This document shows, piece by piece, positions 8,601 through 16,361 of a DNA stretch of 25,239 nucleotides (positions are counted from its first letter, which is position 1; each line of letters opens with the position of its first letter). Both the position numbers and the translations under genes were made by a program. Below the pieces are notes generated by a model. That model saw only the letters and a list, made by a program, of their open reading frames with translations, was not told the origin of the DNA and did no database searches. Source of the DNA: JAGQTE01 sp964648005. GTDB taxonomy: Bacteria; Actinomycetota; Acidimicrobiia; Acidimicrobiales; Acidimicrobilacustridaceae. Location: assembly GCA_964648005.1 (NCBI GenBank), contig CAZYKR010000022.1, positions 1 through 25,239 on the forward strand, in the 5' to 3' direction.

Positions 8601-8884
8601 CGCAGGGTGTAGCGGGCCTCGGCGCCCGGGGCGGCGATCAGGTGCCGCCACGTCTGGCGGGCGAACTCGACGTCGTCGGGGTGGACGAGCTCGTGCACCG
8701 TCATGGTCAGGTACCGATCCGGCGCGTAGCCGAGCGTGGGTTCGACCGAGTCCGACACCCACGTGAGGGTGGCGTCGGCGGCGAAGGTGCACCGGATCTC
8801 GCCGACGATCCCCGCGGCGCGCGCGACATCGGGGTCGGTCAGCGACAGTGGTGGATCGGTGTCTGGGATCGGCGTGGGGTCCAC
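5648..8884 (-). CDS. Multi-PAS GGDEF-EAL cyclic-di-GMP signalling protein
   Basis: This is a 1078-residue cytosolic sensor with no signal peptide or membrane segment. Five PAS units run in series at about 20-135, 140-260, 268-388, 392-512 and 516-635. Several end in the PAC signature (FRDIT, MEDIT, LHDIS). The diguanylate cyclase domain follows (about 640-800) with intact GGDEF at 720-724 and an inhibitory-site RPGD at 711-714, exactly five residues upstream. The phosphodiesterase domain (about 815-1070) has EAL at 848-850, DDFGTG at 971-976, Lys992 and EGVET at 1028-1032. Both catalytic halves look competent, so net activity depends on the PAS inputs, whose ligands are unknown. The start is GTG at 8884 without a clear Shine-Dalgarno; no better start exists before residue 61. 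It lies upstream of the thi operon on the same strand but has no functional link to it that I can see. Confidence 0.93.
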   Translation of the reverse strand: MDPTPIPDTDPPLSLTDPDVARAAGIVGEIRCTFAADATLTWVSDSVEPTLGYAPDRYLTMTVHELVHPDDVEFARQTWRHLIAAPGAEARYTLRMRAADGSWRDIDVLAQNRTGEPELDCIVASMRDVTDRVRADQELRASEERLRLLLDHSRDALALVDATSAVRWISPVVTQLLGYAPDALAGRSIFELVHHDDLAASLATAAEALGTGVHATPQTLRVRNADAEWQPVEVAAGLLDRGGESWLVLNLRDARWQVEAAQRLEASEQRLRAIIEHAPATAEIIDRDGTIVWISDNVTEVLGWVPGEMVGRGGADFVHPDEVSELAALFLQVAAEPGSSGTIEMRARHRDGSWRWIANTFTNRLDDPSVDGMVANFRDITDDRAAEQALRDSERLFRSLARSSPVGIYQQDADGRCTYVNERWQLITGYTEAEALGDGWKRIIHPDDRQRISLDRAPDEPWRPPREADVRIVRANGAVRWVSIRTAAHLGEDGAIAGLVGTMEDITDRVDAQRDAQRLLDIFEATTDLVGIGEPDGRVVYLNATATEFFGRDEDAESVLFLELVPEHERRRLGDEVLPALADIGMWSGELTVVRHDGRHVPVLAQLLVHLDGEGTVEFFSGVLHDISERKAFETALAHQATHDPLTGLPNRTLLLTRLEHALARARRQRSRTAVLFCDLDHFKIVNDSLGHDVGDRLLVEITERLRHALRPGDTIARFGGDEFVVLCEDLHGRADAVAIAERVIEALSGAFAIDDAEIHVGASLGIAFPDDPDAHPGTLIRDADAAMYRAKEKGRGRWEIFDNAMRASAVDRLDIENFLRRALDRRELRVHYQPVVDLVTGAISGVEALLRWEHPERGLLQPGEFIGVAEETGLIVGIGRWVIEQACVQARRWEAALPGQRPLQVSVNLSGRQLGHPSLVDDVRTILEATGMPPARLELEITESVLMDDVEASEETLHRLRGLGVRIAVDDFGTGYSSLSYLRRFPVDRLKVDRSFVRGLGEDPSDSAIVTAIVTLAHTLGLDALAEGVETTVQLEELRTLGCDHAQGFWFAKPLGSEDLADLLKRHPHGFGPARGA

Positions 8885-8925
8885 GGCTCAACAGCGGTGT
8901 GGCAGGGTGCCGGGCCGCCCGGCGG

Positions 8926-8931
8926 AGTCTA
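8926..8931 (-). promoter_or_regulatory. Candidate -10 box (TAGACT) for the PAS-GGDEF-EAL gene
   Basis: TAGACT on the minus strand lies 41 nt before the GTG start in the 103-nt spacer after the prenyl synthase stop. It fits TAnnnT; no -35 is recognisable. Confidence 0.4.
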
Positions 8932-8987
8932 CGGCCCACCCCCTGCGATCGTCAGGGCCGCTAGGAGATCGGCACAGCGGCGGCGGC

Positions 8988-10079
8988 TCAGTGCGCGCGC
9001 CAGATCACGTACTGGGTGAGCTGGCGCAGCGCGTCGAGGCCCTGGGCGGGGACGGTGCCGTCGAGGGCGTCGAGCGCAGCGCCGGCCTCGTCGGCGAGCT
9101 CGCCGATCAGGGCCTCGGTGGCGTCGGCCGCGCCCGTGGCGCGCAGGACGTCGCGCACGCCGGCGATGTCGTCGGCGCTGAGGTCGGCGCGCCCGACCAT
9201 CGCCAAGATGGCGGCCTCGTCGGCATCGGCGCGGGCCCGGGCCATGGCCAGCAGCGCCGTCGGCTTGCCCTCCCGCAGGTCGTCGCCGACCGGCTTGCCG
9301 GTCTCGGCGCTGTCGCCGAAGGCGCCCAGCAGGTCGTCGCGCAGCTGGAACGCCTCGCCGAGGGGCTGGCCGAACCGACCCAGCGCCGCCACCAGGTCGT
9401 CGGGGCCGTCGGCCAGCGCCACGCCGAGGTGCAGCGGGCGCTCGACCGTGTAGCGACCCGACTTCAGCCGGGCGATCCGCCGCGACGCCTCGACCCCGCC
9501 GTCGGCGTTGGCCGCGTGGAGCAGGTCGAGGAACTGGCCGGCGGCGATCTCGATCTGCAGCTCGGTCCACACCGCCCGCACGTGCGCCGGCGCCGGGTCG
9601 ATCATGCGGTCGGCCAGCACGGCGGCGTAGTCCCCGGCGACGATGGCCATCCCTTCGCCGAAGCGGCGTGGCTCGCCGCGCCAGTCGGCCGCCTCGTGCA
9701 GGTTGGCGAAGTGCACGTGCGCCGCGTCGCGGCCGCGCCGTGTGGACGACCCGTCCATCACGTCGTCGTGGATGAGCGCGAAGCCATGCAGCAGCTCGAG
9801 CGCCGCGCACGTGTCGACCAGCAGCGGCGCGTCGTCCGGGTCGCCGCCGGCCAGGACGAACCCCCAGTGGCAGAACGCCGGGCGCAGACGCTTGCCGCCG
9901 CCCAGCACCAGGGAGGCGACGGCGTCGGCCAGCGGGACGAGCGTCGGGTCGACGGCAACGAGGCGATCCCGCTCGTCGGCGAGCACCACCTCGAGTCGGG
10001 CGACGACGTCGGGGGCGACCGAGGTGATCGCCGGTGGCGGCGTGTCGTCGGGTGCGGCGATGCGCTGGGAGATGCTCAC
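8988..10079 (-). CDS. Polyprenyl (geranylgeranyl-type) diphosphate synthase
   Basis: This trans-prenyltransferase condenses IPP with allylic diphosphates to make C15-C20 or longer chains for quinones, carotenoids or lipid carriers. The 363-residue protein has GGKRLRP at 61-67, the first Asp-rich motif DDVMD at 105-109 preceded by HGFALIH, then STRRG. The second Asp region LRDDLLG (247-252) is followed by GKPVGDDLREGKPT. The final Asp of the second motif is Gly, common in actinobacterial homologues. Chain length cannot be fixed from sequence; Phe at position -5 before DDVMD argues for a short-to-medium product. The GTG at 10079 overlaps the xseB stop as GTGA, so it is translationally coupled to xseB, a frequent neighbour of prenyl synthases in other bacteria. 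Confidence 0.93.
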   Translation of the reverse strand: MSISQRIAAPDDTPPPAITSVAPDVVARLEVVLADERDRLVAVDPTLVPLADAVASLVLGGGKRLRPAFCHWGFVLAGGDPDDAPLLVDTCAALELLHGFALIHDDVMDGSSTRRGRDAAHVHFANLHEAADWRGEPRRFGEGMAIVAGDYAAVLADRMIDPAPAHVRAVWTELQIEIAAGQFLDLLHAANADGGVEASRRIARLKSGRYTVERPLHLGVALADGPDDLVAALGRFGQPLGEAFQLRDDLLGAFGDSAETGKPVGDDLREGKPTALLAMARARADADEAAILAMVGRADLSADDIAGVRDVLRATGAADATEALIGELADEAGAALDALDGTVPAQGLDALRQLTQYVIWRAH

Positions 10080-10351
10080 GAGCCACCGTCGTCGTCGGTC
10101 GCCTCAGCGGCGCCGTCGGACTCCTCGTCGGCGGCGCTGAGGCCGACGACGATCGCCTCGACATCGACTCGGGCGTGCTCGATGCGCGCCCGGCAGATGG
10201 TGATGAGCTCGGCGGCGCGCTTGACCCGGGCGCCGAGCAGATCGATGTCGACGGCGTCGGCGTCGAGCTCGGCGAGCAGCTGCTCCAGCTCGGCCATGGC
10301 GTCGGCGTAGCCGATGTCGTCCGGGGCGTCCGTGGGGCGCTGGTCGGTCAT
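10076..10351 (-). CDS. xseB: Exodeoxyribonuclease VII small subunit XseB
   Basis: XseB is the small helical subunit that binds XseA to form exonuclease VII, which degrades single-stranded DNA. The 91-residue protein has the family core YADAMAELEQLLAELDADAV, a helix, then VDIDLLGARVKRAAELITICRARI, the second helix of the coiled-coil hairpin. An acidic tail of about 20 residues follows, rich in Glu and Asp. Length fits the family (about 70-90). The ATG at 10351 shares one base with the xseA stop (TGATG), and the stop overlaps the downstream prenyl synthase start by 4 nt. Expected to be made in step with XseA. Confidence 0.93.
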   Translation of the reverse strand: MTDQRPTDAPDDIGYADAMAELEQLLAELDADAVDIDLLGARVKRAAELITICRARIEHARVDVEAIVVGLSAADEESDGAAEATDDDGGS

Positions 10352-11793
10352 CAGGCGGGCTCCGCGCGATCGGCTGGGGGTGCGGGGTCGGCGTCCACGG
10401 CGCTCACCGTCGCGGTGAGGGTGCCGTCGGCGACACGGGTGCGCACCTCGGTGCCGGGAGCGACCTGGTGCACGCTGCGGACGACCCTACCGTCGGGATC
10501 GACGGTGACCGACCAGCCGCGGCGCAGGAGACGTTCGGGGTCGGCGGCAGCGCGTCGCCACGCCGCCCGCTCGACCGCCGCCTCGGCCACCTCGATCCGG
10601 CGGCCGGCGAGGTGCCGCAGCCGGGTGGTGGCGGCGTCGAGACGGTCGTCGGCCGAGCGCAGGCGGGGACCGACGAGCGCCAGGCGCTGCCCGGCGAGCG
10701 CCAGCTGCGACGCGCTCCGCAGGAGCCGACGCTCGGCCAGCGCCGCGATGGCGGCGCGGTCGCGGTCGAGACGCGCGTCGGCGCCGGCCAGCGCCAGACG
10801 GGTCGTCGTCGCCACGTCGCCGGCGACGCGGTCGAGGCTGCGCCGCTCGGCACGGGCGCGCCGCAACGCCGATCCGGCGACGGCTCGCCACGTGTCCTCG
10901 GCATGCCGGTGCACGGCGAGCGCCGTGGCGACCAGCGACCCGGCACATGCGGTCGGGGTCTTGTGGGCTCGGTGGGCCACCGCGTCCGCCGCCGTCGTGT
11001 CGATCTCGTGACCGATGCCGGTGAGCACGGGCACGGCGGCGCCGGCGATGGCGCGCGCCACGATCTCGGCGTCGAAGGCGGCCAGGTCGGTCTGGGCACC
11101 GCCCCCGCGCACGACGGCGATGACGTCGACCCCGCGCCCGGACAGCTCCCGGACGGCGGCGGCAACCTCGCGCGCCGCTCGGGGGCCCTGCACCCGCACG
11201 TCGGCGAGCGACACCCGCCACCCCAGGCCGCTCACCTCGAGCTCGTGGACGAAGTCGGCATGCGCCGCCGAGCCGGCGCTGGTCACGAGTCCGATGTGCG
11301 TCGGCACGACCGGGAACGGCAGCGATGCGTTGGCGTCGAGCAGCCCGTCGGCGGCGAGCGCCCGCAGGACGAGGTCGCGCGACGACGCCAGCTGGGCCAG
11401 GGTGAACCCGGGATCGATGCCGGTCATCTGCAGCTCGACGCGTCCACGCCCGGCGTAGATGCCGACGCGCCCGCGGATCCGGACCCGCACGCCATCGACC
11501 ATGCGGATCGACCCGTGCCGCTTCAGTTCGGCGTTCACGCGGCGGCGTGCGCTGTCGAAGAGCTTCACCGAGATGGCGGCGACCGGCGGCCGATCGAGAT
11601 CGTCGCTCGGTTCGACCAGATCGAAGTACACGTGGCGCGACCCGTACGGCCCGGCGCCGCCGACGCGCAGGTCGCGCCGCGATCGGATCTCGCCCTCGAG
11701 CCACACCTCCTCGAAGGCGTCGTCGACGACGGCGGCCACGGCGTCGAGCAGCTCCGACACGCGCAGCGTCGGTTCCAGCGGGAGCATCGCCAT
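10351..11793 (-). CDS. xseA: Exodeoxyribonuclease VII large subunit XseA
   Basis: XseA is the catalytic subunit of exonuclease VII. From ATG at 11793 it has 480 residues. An N-terminal OB-fold (about 8-105) contains LRVSELLDAVAAVVDDAFEE, VWLEGEIRS and VRIRGRVGIYAGRGRVELQM. The catalytic region shows THIGLVTSAGSAAHADFVHE, VIAVVRGGGAQTDLAAFD and VLTGIGHEIDTTAADAVA, all family hallmarks, followed by a long Arg/Ala-rich helical arm and a C-terminal segment GWSVTVDPDGRVVRS. The start was chosen because TAACCT lies 7 nt upstream, suggesting a leaderless message. An upstream GTG (11829) or ATG at 11787 are alternatives. It is the first gene of the xseA-xseB-prenyl synthase group and diverges from the second signalling gene. 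Confidence 0.94.
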   Translation of the reverse strand: MAMLPLEPTLRVSELLDAVAAVVDDAFEEVWLEGEIRSRRDLRVGGAGPYGSRHVYFDLVEPSDDLDRPPVAAISVKLFDSARRRVNAELKRHGSIRMVDGVRVRIRGRVGIYAGRGRVELQMTGIDPGFTLAQLASSRDLVLRALAADGLLDANASLPFPVVPTHIGLVTSAGSAAHADFVHELEVSGLGWRVSLADVRVQGPRAAREVAAAVRELSGRGVDVIAVVRGGGAQTDLAAFDAEIVARAIAGAAVPVLTGIGHEIDTTAADAVAHRAHKTPTACAGSLVATALAVHRHAEDTWRAVAGSALRRARAERRSLDRVAGDVATTTRLALAGADARLDRDRAAIAALAERRLLRSASQLALAGQRLALVGPRLRSADDRLDAATTRLRHLAGRRIEVAEAAVERAAWRRAAADPERLLRRGWSVTVDPDGRVVRSVHQVAPGTEVRTRVADGTLTATVSAVDADPAPPADRAEPA

Positions 11794-11800
11794 CGGCCGC

Positions 11801-11806
11801 AGGTTA
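11801..11806 (-). promoter_or_regulatory. -10 box TAACCT placed for a leaderless xseA message
   Basis: On the minus strand TAACCT is followed by exactly 7 nt and then the ATG at 11793. No Shine-Dalgarno precedes that ATG, so transcription and translation would start at or near the same base. Confidence 0.5.
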
Positions 11807-11905
11807 GGCACCACCGACGCCGGGAGCACGGCCGTTCGGGGCGCTGTCCCAGCTAGGGGCGACTATTTGCACGCGGTATGCAGTGTCGTGTCTTTCCATC
11901 GCGCC

Positions 11906-11911
11906 TAGTCT
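11906..11911 (+). promoter_or_regulatory. Candidate -10 box (TAGTCT) upstream of the second GGDEF-EAL gene
   Basis: TAGTCT lies in the 264-nt divergent spacer (11794-12057), giving a leader of about 140 nt to the GTG at 12058. The area around 11860-11900 is locally AT-richer than its surroundings, as expected of a promoter. No convincing -35 is seen. Confidence 0.35.
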
Positions 11912-12044
11912 CACGGCGTTCGGCGTACCTATGGTCCTCCCGGGACCGCATCGCTCTCGACACCGGCCGGTGTGTTGCGAGCGGAGGTCGGCGACGGGCC
12001 GGTCGACGGTGGACGAGGGTCGGGCTCGAGTCCCGCATGACATT

Positions 12045-12050
12045 GAGGAG
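12045..12050 (+). promoter_or_regulatory. Ribosome binding site that sets the GTG start at 12058
   Basis: GAGGAG is placed 7 nt before GTG at 12058. The longer readings from 11878 or the ATG at 12037 lack such a site, and their extra residues are Arg-rich and not PAS-like. Confidence 0.65.
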
Positions 12051-12057
12051 CACGCCC

Positions 12058-15036
12058 GTGGGCGAGGGGCAGGGGGCCAGCGGCCGGCGCACGCGCGCGC
12101 TGCCGTCCGCGCTGCTCGCCGACGTGCTCGACCACCTCGCCGAGGCGCTCGTCATCACCGAGCGTTCGCCGGCCGGCGACCGGCACGTCGTGCGGGTCAA
12201 CGCCGCCTTCCTCCGGCTGTTCGGCCACGACGCCGACGCGGTTGTCGGTGCCGACCCGTGGACCCTGGTCGGCGCCGAGACGGACCCGCAGGCCCTGGCC
12301 CGCCTCGAGGCCGCCCTCGCCGGAGACGGCGTGGCGACGACGCCGGTCACGTTGCGGCACGCCGACGGTGGCGTCGTGCGCGTCCTCGCCCACAGCTTCG
12401 TCTCCGCCGGCCTCGAGGTGACGCTGCTGCGCGACCCACACCGGTCACCGGTCGACGCCGTCGGTCACCACGACGAGGCGTGGGCGCAGGCGATCGTCAG
12501 CGGCCTGAGCGACGTCGTGATCGTCACCGACGACGAGGGCGTCGTCACGTGGGCCAGCCCGTCGCTCACGGCACGCCTCGGCTACGGCGTCGCCGAGGTC
12601 GTCGGCACCCCGTGCTTCGACTACCTCGATCCCGGCCAACTCGACCTGGCGGCGATGGAGTGGGTCGAGACCATCGCCGTCGGTTCTCGCTTCTCGCCGG
12701 TGGCCTTCCGGGTCCGTCACGTCGACGGGACGTGGCGCGTGATGCAGATCTCGGCGGCTCCGCTCCTCGACCACCCCGCAGTGCGCGGCATGGTGCTGAC
12801 CCTGACGGACCTCACCGACCGCGTGGAGGCCGAGGAGCGCATCGCCGCCAGCGAGCGCTGGGCCAAGACGCTCATCGAGGGCGGCATCGGCATGGTCGCC
12901 ATCATCGGGCACGACGGGAAGATCAGCTACGCCAGCTCGTCGTCGGTGGCCGTCCTCGGTCGCGAGCCCGACGAGCTGGTCGGCACGGCACAGTTCGACC
13001 TCGTGCACCCGGAGGACCGCGACGGTCTGGCGCACGCCTTCGCCGGCGCCATCGACGGCGGGCCGTCGGGGCCCCACGAGTTCCGTGTGCGCCACGCCTC
13101 GGGCGAGTACCGGGTGGTCAGCGCCATGTTCACGGACCTGCTCGACAGCCCGGTGATCGGCGGCGTCGTCGTCAACGCGCACGATGTGACCGGGCGTCAC
13201 CGCGCCGAGCTGTTGCTCACCGAGCAGGCGGAGGTGCTCGAGGCGGTGGCGCGCGGCGCGCCGCTCGAGATCACGCTCCAGCGCGTGGCCCTCATGATCG
13301 AGCACCTGATCGAGGGCGCACAGGTGGCGGTGGGCACGACCGACGCCGGCGGGCGCATGCGCACCCGGGCAGCCCCGTTGCTGCCGCGCGCCATCGTCGA
13401 CCTGCTCGACGCCGTGCCCGCCGACGCGCCGCTGGTGCGTCGCCTCAACGCCGCCACCGACACCGCTGCCACCCTGCTGGATCTCGACGACCCGGTCGAC
13501 CTGTTGGGTGCCACCGACGACGTGGCGGCGGCCCGCCGGCTGTTCGCCGACGCGGGGCTGGGCCAGGTGCGGATCCTGGTGCTCCACGCCCCCGGCACCG
13601 GCGAGGTGCTCGGCGCGCTCAGCGCCTTCGTCCCGGACCACCTGCGGCTCGGCCCCATCGAGACCGAGGTGCTGGCCCGGGCCGCCAACCTGGCCTCGAT
13701 CGCCGTCGAACGCGCCCGCTTCCAGTCCACGCTCGAGTACCAGGCGTCGTTCGATCGGCTGACCGGGCTGCCGAACCGGGCGGTGCTGCACACCCGCATC
13801 GCCGAGGGGCTCGCCCGCAGCGGGCGGCTCGGCGCCGGGGTGGCGGTGGTGTTCATCGATCTCGACCGCTTCAAGGTCATCAACGACTCGATCGGCCACG
13901 CACGTGGCGACGAACTGCTGCAACTGGTCGCCGAGCGCCTGGCGGGGACGTTGCGCCCCGGCGACACCCTCGGGCGCTTCGGTGGCGACGAGTTCATGGT
14001 GGTGTGCAACCGCATCGCCGACGAGGAGGCCGCCCGGCGGGCGGCGCAGCGGTTCTCGGCCGTGCTGTCCGAGCCGTTCTCGCTCGGCGACGGCACGGTG
14101 CACGTCACGGCCAGCATGGGGATCGCCGTCAGCGCCGATCCGGACGATCTGCCTGAGGCGCTCATCCGCAATGCCGACGTGGCGCTGTTCCGGGCCAAGG
14201 ACTCGGGCCGCAACCAGCTGCAGGTGTTCTCGGAGGCGCTCGACCGCTCGAAGGTCGAGCAGCTGGCGATGGAGCAGGCCCTGCGCGCCGCACTCGACGC
14301 CGACGAGTTCGAGCTGCACTTCCAGCCGGTCGTCGACCTGCGCGACGGGGCGATGGTCCACGCCGAGGCGCTGGTGCGCTGGCACCGTCCCGGCCATGGG
14401 CTCGTCATGCCCGGCGACTTCATCCCCCTCGCCGAGGAGACGGGGCTGATCGTGCCGCTCGGTTGGTGGGTCCTGGCCGACGCCTGCGCTCGCGCCGCGT
14501 CCTGGCCCGACCTGCCCGGCGGGCGCCCGATGCAGATCGCCGTCAACCTGTCGGCCCGCCAGCTGGCGGCGCCCGACCTCGTGCCGACGGTCCGCCGGGT
14601 CCTGGCCGACACCGGGATCGCGCCCGAGCGTCTCTGCTTCGAGATCACCGAGAGCGATCTGGTGCGCGACGTTGCCGCCGCCGTCGAGGCCGTCACCCGC
14701 CTCAAGGACCTCGGCGTGCTGATCGCCATCGACGACTTCGGGACCGGCTACTCGAGCCTCGACTACCTGCGGCAGTTCACGATGGCCGACTACCTCAAGA
14801 TCGATCGGTCCTTCGTCGACGGCGTCGAGAAGGAGGGCTCGCAGGAGGCCGCCATTGTCACCGCCGCCATCGGCATGGCGAAGTCGCTCGGCCTCCAGGT
14901 CGTGGCCGAAGGGGTGGAGACGCTGTTCCAGATGGAGGCGCTGCGCGACCTCGACTGCGACCTCGCACAGGGGTTCTTGTTCTCCCGTCCGGTCCCGGTG
15001 GATGACGCCATCGAGCTGATGTGCACGCCCCGCTGA
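12058..15036 (+). CDS. PAS-GAF-GGDEF-EAL cyclic-di-GMP signalling protein
   Basis: This is a 992-residue soluble sensor. Three PAS-like units occupy about 22-127, 143-258 and 266-382, each with the HxDG..R strand and a closing TDLT or AHDVT segment. A weaker GAF-like region spans about 390-555 (LEITLQRVALMIEHLIEGAQ near its start, a segment ending ARAANLASIAVERARF at its end). The cyclase domain (about 560-725) has GGDEF at 642-646 and the inhibitory-site RPGD five residues before. The EAL domain (about 735-985) has EAL at 770-772, DDFGTG at 892-897 and EGVET at 951-955. Both enzyme halves look intact. The core resembles the other signalling protein, but the sensory half differs, so the two are paralogues with different inputs. 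It diverges from xseA and is followed by a hairpin, so it is probably transcribed alone. The first PAS unit is poorly conserved. Confidence 0.92.
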   Translation: MGEGQGASGRRTRALPSALLADVLDHLAEALVITERSPAGDRHVVRVNAAFLRLFGHDADAVVGADPWTLVGAETDPQALARLEAALAGDGVATTPVTLRHADGGVVRVLAHSFVSAGLEVTLLRDPHRSPVDAVGHHDEAWAQAIVSGLSDVVIVTDDEGVVTWASPSLTARLGYGVAEVVGTPCFDYLDPGQLDLAAMEWVETIAVGSRFSPVAFRVRHVDGTWRVMQISAAPLLDHPAVRGMVLTLTDLTDRVEAEERIAASERWAKTLIEGGIGMVAIIGHDGKISYASSSSVAVLGREPDELVGTAQFDLVHPEDRDGLAHAFAGAIDGGPSGPHEFRVRHASGEYRVVSAMFTDLLDSPVIGGVVVNAHDVTGRHRAELLLTEQAEVLEAVARGAPLEITLQRVALMIEHLIEGAQVAVGTTDAGGRMRTRAAPLLPRAIVDLLDAVPADAPLVRRLNAATDTAATLLDLDDPVDLLGATDDVAAARRLFADAGLGQVRILVLHAPGTGEVLGALSAFVPDHLRLGPIETEVLARAANLASIAVERARFQSTLEYQASFDRLTGLPNRAVLHTRIAEGLARSGRLGAGVAVVFIDLDRFKVINDSIGHARGDELLQLVAERLAGTLRPGDTLGRFGGDEFMVVCNRIADEEAARRAAQRFSAVLSEPFSLGDGTVHVTASMGIAVSADPDDLPEALIRNADVALFRAKDSGRNQLQVFSEALDRSKVEQLAMEQALRAALDADEFELHFQPVVDLRDGAMVHAEALVRWHRPGHGLVMPGDFIPLAEETGLIVPLGWWVLADACARAASWPDLPGGRPMQIAVNLSARQLAAPDLVPTVRRVLADTGIAPERLCFEITESDLVRDVAAAVEAVTRLKDLGVLIAIDDFGTGYSSLDYLRQFTMADYLKIDRSFVDGVEKEGSQEAAIVTAAIGMAKSLGLQVVAEGVETLFQMEALRDLDCDLAQGFLFSRPVPVDDAIELMCTPR

Positions 15037-15039
15037 CGG

Positions 15040-15081
15040 ACGGCCGCGCCCCCCGGTGACCGGGGGCGCCCGTGAGGCCGT
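15040..15081 (+). terminator. GC-rich hairpin terminator after the second GGDEF-EAL gene
   Basis: CCCCCGG (15050-15056) pairs with CCGGGGG (15060-15066) around a TGA loop. The stem extends past one bulged C with GCG/CGC, and an outer ACGGCC/GGCCGT pair brackets it. It begins 4 nt after the stop codon. There is no T run, as is usual in high-GC actinobacteria. Confidence 0.65.
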
Positions 15082-15094
15082 CGAGGGGGCGCGG

Positions 15095-15100
15095 TAGCGT
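15095..15100 (+). promoter_or_regulatory. -10 box TAGCGT for the LCP gene
   Basis: TAGCGT ends 8 nt before the ATG at 15109 and no Shine-Dalgarno is present, consistent with a leaderless or near-leaderless message. Confidence 0.55.
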
Positions 15101-15108
15101 CGCGCCCC

Positions 15109-16293
15109 ATGCCCAGCGACGAGTCGGCGGAACCGGTGGACGCACCGGACGGGCGCCCAGCGCATCGCACGTGGCCGCAACGAGCGGTGCTCGTGTGCAA
15201 CAGCCTGCTCGTCGTGGCCTGTCTCGCCGGTGCCGGCGGCCTGCTGTGGTTCCGCGGCGGCGTCACGTCGATCCCGCGCTTGGCGCTGCCCCCGCAGACC
15301 GAGGGGTTCGAGCCCGAGGTGGTGCGCGGCGATCCGGTGAACTTCCTGCTCGTCGGCATCGACGACGCCTCCGGACTCGCTGCCGACGATCCGGCGCGCA
15401 TCGGGCGCGACGAGTCCGAGCTGACCGACACGATCATGATCCTGCGCGTCGACCCCTGGCACGAAGAGGTGTCGGTGCTGTCGCTGCCGCGCGATCTCTA
15501 CGTGCCGATCCCGCCCGACACCCGCTCCTACAAGATCAACTCCGCGTTTGCCTTCGGCGGGATGAGCCAGCTCATCGCCACCATCAACCAGAACTTCGGC
15601 ATCCCGATCCATCACTTCGCCGTCGTCGACTTCGCCGGCTTCCAGAACCTCGTCGACACGGTCGGCGGCGTGCCGATCTACCTGCCCTGGCCGGTGCGTG
15701 ACGACAACACCGGCCTGTACCAGGAGCAGGTGGGCTGTGTGACCTTCAACGGCGACCAGGCGCTCGACTACGTCCGGTCGCGCTACTTCCAGGTGCAGCT
15801 CGACGGCACGTGGGTGGAGGACACCTCGTCGGACATCGGCCGGGCGCGTCGCCAGCAGGAGTTCATGCGCGCCTCGATGCGCAAGGCGATCGACGAGGGC
15901 GCGCGCAACCCGGTGACGCTCGGCCAGCTCGTCGGCGTGGCGCAGCAGTTCGTCACCCTCGACGAGTTCGTCTCTCCGGCGCAGCTCGTCGAGCTGGGCC
16001 AGCTCATGGAGGACTTCAACCCCGACGACCTGGCGGTCTACACCTTCCCCGGCACCAACGAGCTCGTCGACCGGCAGTGGGTGTACCAGCCTGACTGGGG
16101 TGCCGCCGAGCCGATCCTCGAGGTGTTCCGCTGGACGCCCCCGGCCGACGGCGAGGTGGAGACGACCACGACGGCGGCCCCGGTCGACCCGGGTGAGCCC
16201 GCCACCTCGGTGGCTGGCCCGCCCGAGTCGGTCACGACCTCCACGCAGCCCGCGTTCGTGCCGGAGGCGCCCCCCGACGTCGTGTGCGAGTGA
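15109..16293 (+). CDS. LytR-CpsA-Psr (LCP) family cell-wall glycopolymer ligase
   Basis: LCP proteins transfer lipid-linked glycopolymers to peptidoglycan outside the membrane. The 394-residue protein has a cytoplasmic N-terminus of about 25 residues, one membrane segment (about 26-48) and an extracellular LCP domain (about 78-260). Visible conserved points are FLLVGIDDASG, the acidic/Thr patch ELTDTIMILRVDP (Asp107), LSLPRDLYVPIP (Arg128), YKINSAFAFGG, VVDFAGFQNLVDTVGGVPIY, QALDYVRSRYF (Arg223, Arg225) and GRARRQQEF. The C-terminus is a Thr/Pro/Glu linker ending in VVCE, a low-complexity tail of about 50 residues. The start follows the TAGCGT box by 8 nt. No wall-polymer synthesis genes are adjacent, so its substrate is open. 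Confidence 0.93.
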   Translation: MPSDESAEPVDAPDGRPAHRTWPQRAVLVCNSLLVVACLAGAGGLLWFRGGVTSIPRLALPPQTEGFEPEVVRGDPVNFLLVGIDDASGLAADDPARIGRDESELTDTIMILRVDPWHEEVSVLSLPRDLYVPIPPDTRSYKINSAFAFGGMSQLIATINQNFGIPIHHFAVVDFAGFQNLVDTVGGVPIYLPWPVRDDNTGLYQEQVGCVTFNGDQALDYVRSRYFQVQLDGTWVEDTSSDIGRARRQQEFMRASMRKAIDEGARNPVTLGQLVGVAQQFVTLDEFVSPAQLVELGQLMEDFNPDDLAVYTFPGTNELVDRQWVYQPDWGAAEPILEVFRWTPPADGEVETTTTAAPVDPGEPATSVAGPPESVTTSTQPAFVPEAPPDVVCE

Positions 16294-16301
16294 GCCACTT
16301 G

Positions 16302-16307
16302 TACCGT
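16302..16307 (+). promoter_or_regulatory. Candidate -10 box (TACCGT) for the lipoprotein gene
   Basis: TACCGT lies just after the LCP stop codon and about 54 nt before the ATG at 16362. It fits the TAnnnT pattern used elsewhere in the window. A GAGAGG ribosome site at 16347-16352 follows, so this message would carry a leader. Confidence 0.4.
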
Positions 16308-16361
16308 GGTCGGCCGGCGTCGCGCTCGGTGCGGCGCGGCCCGGTCGAGAGGACGATGACG

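Noticed and set aside
8941..8957. CCCTG/CAGGG hairpin after the prenyl synthase gene as terminator
   Set aside because: Only a 5-bp stem with a 7-nt loop and no T tract; too weak to support.
11878..12057. N-terminal extension of the second GGDEF-EAL protein by 60 residues
   Set aside because: Arg/Ser-rich, non-domain sequence that runs over the likely promoter; the GAGGAG site sets the start at 12058.
12445..15615. Open frame of 1056 codons antisense to the second GGDEF-EAL gene
   Set aside because: It mirrors a high-GC gene, is rich in His/Arg/Gly/Val, has no domain pattern, and the plus strand carries clear catalytic motifs throughout.
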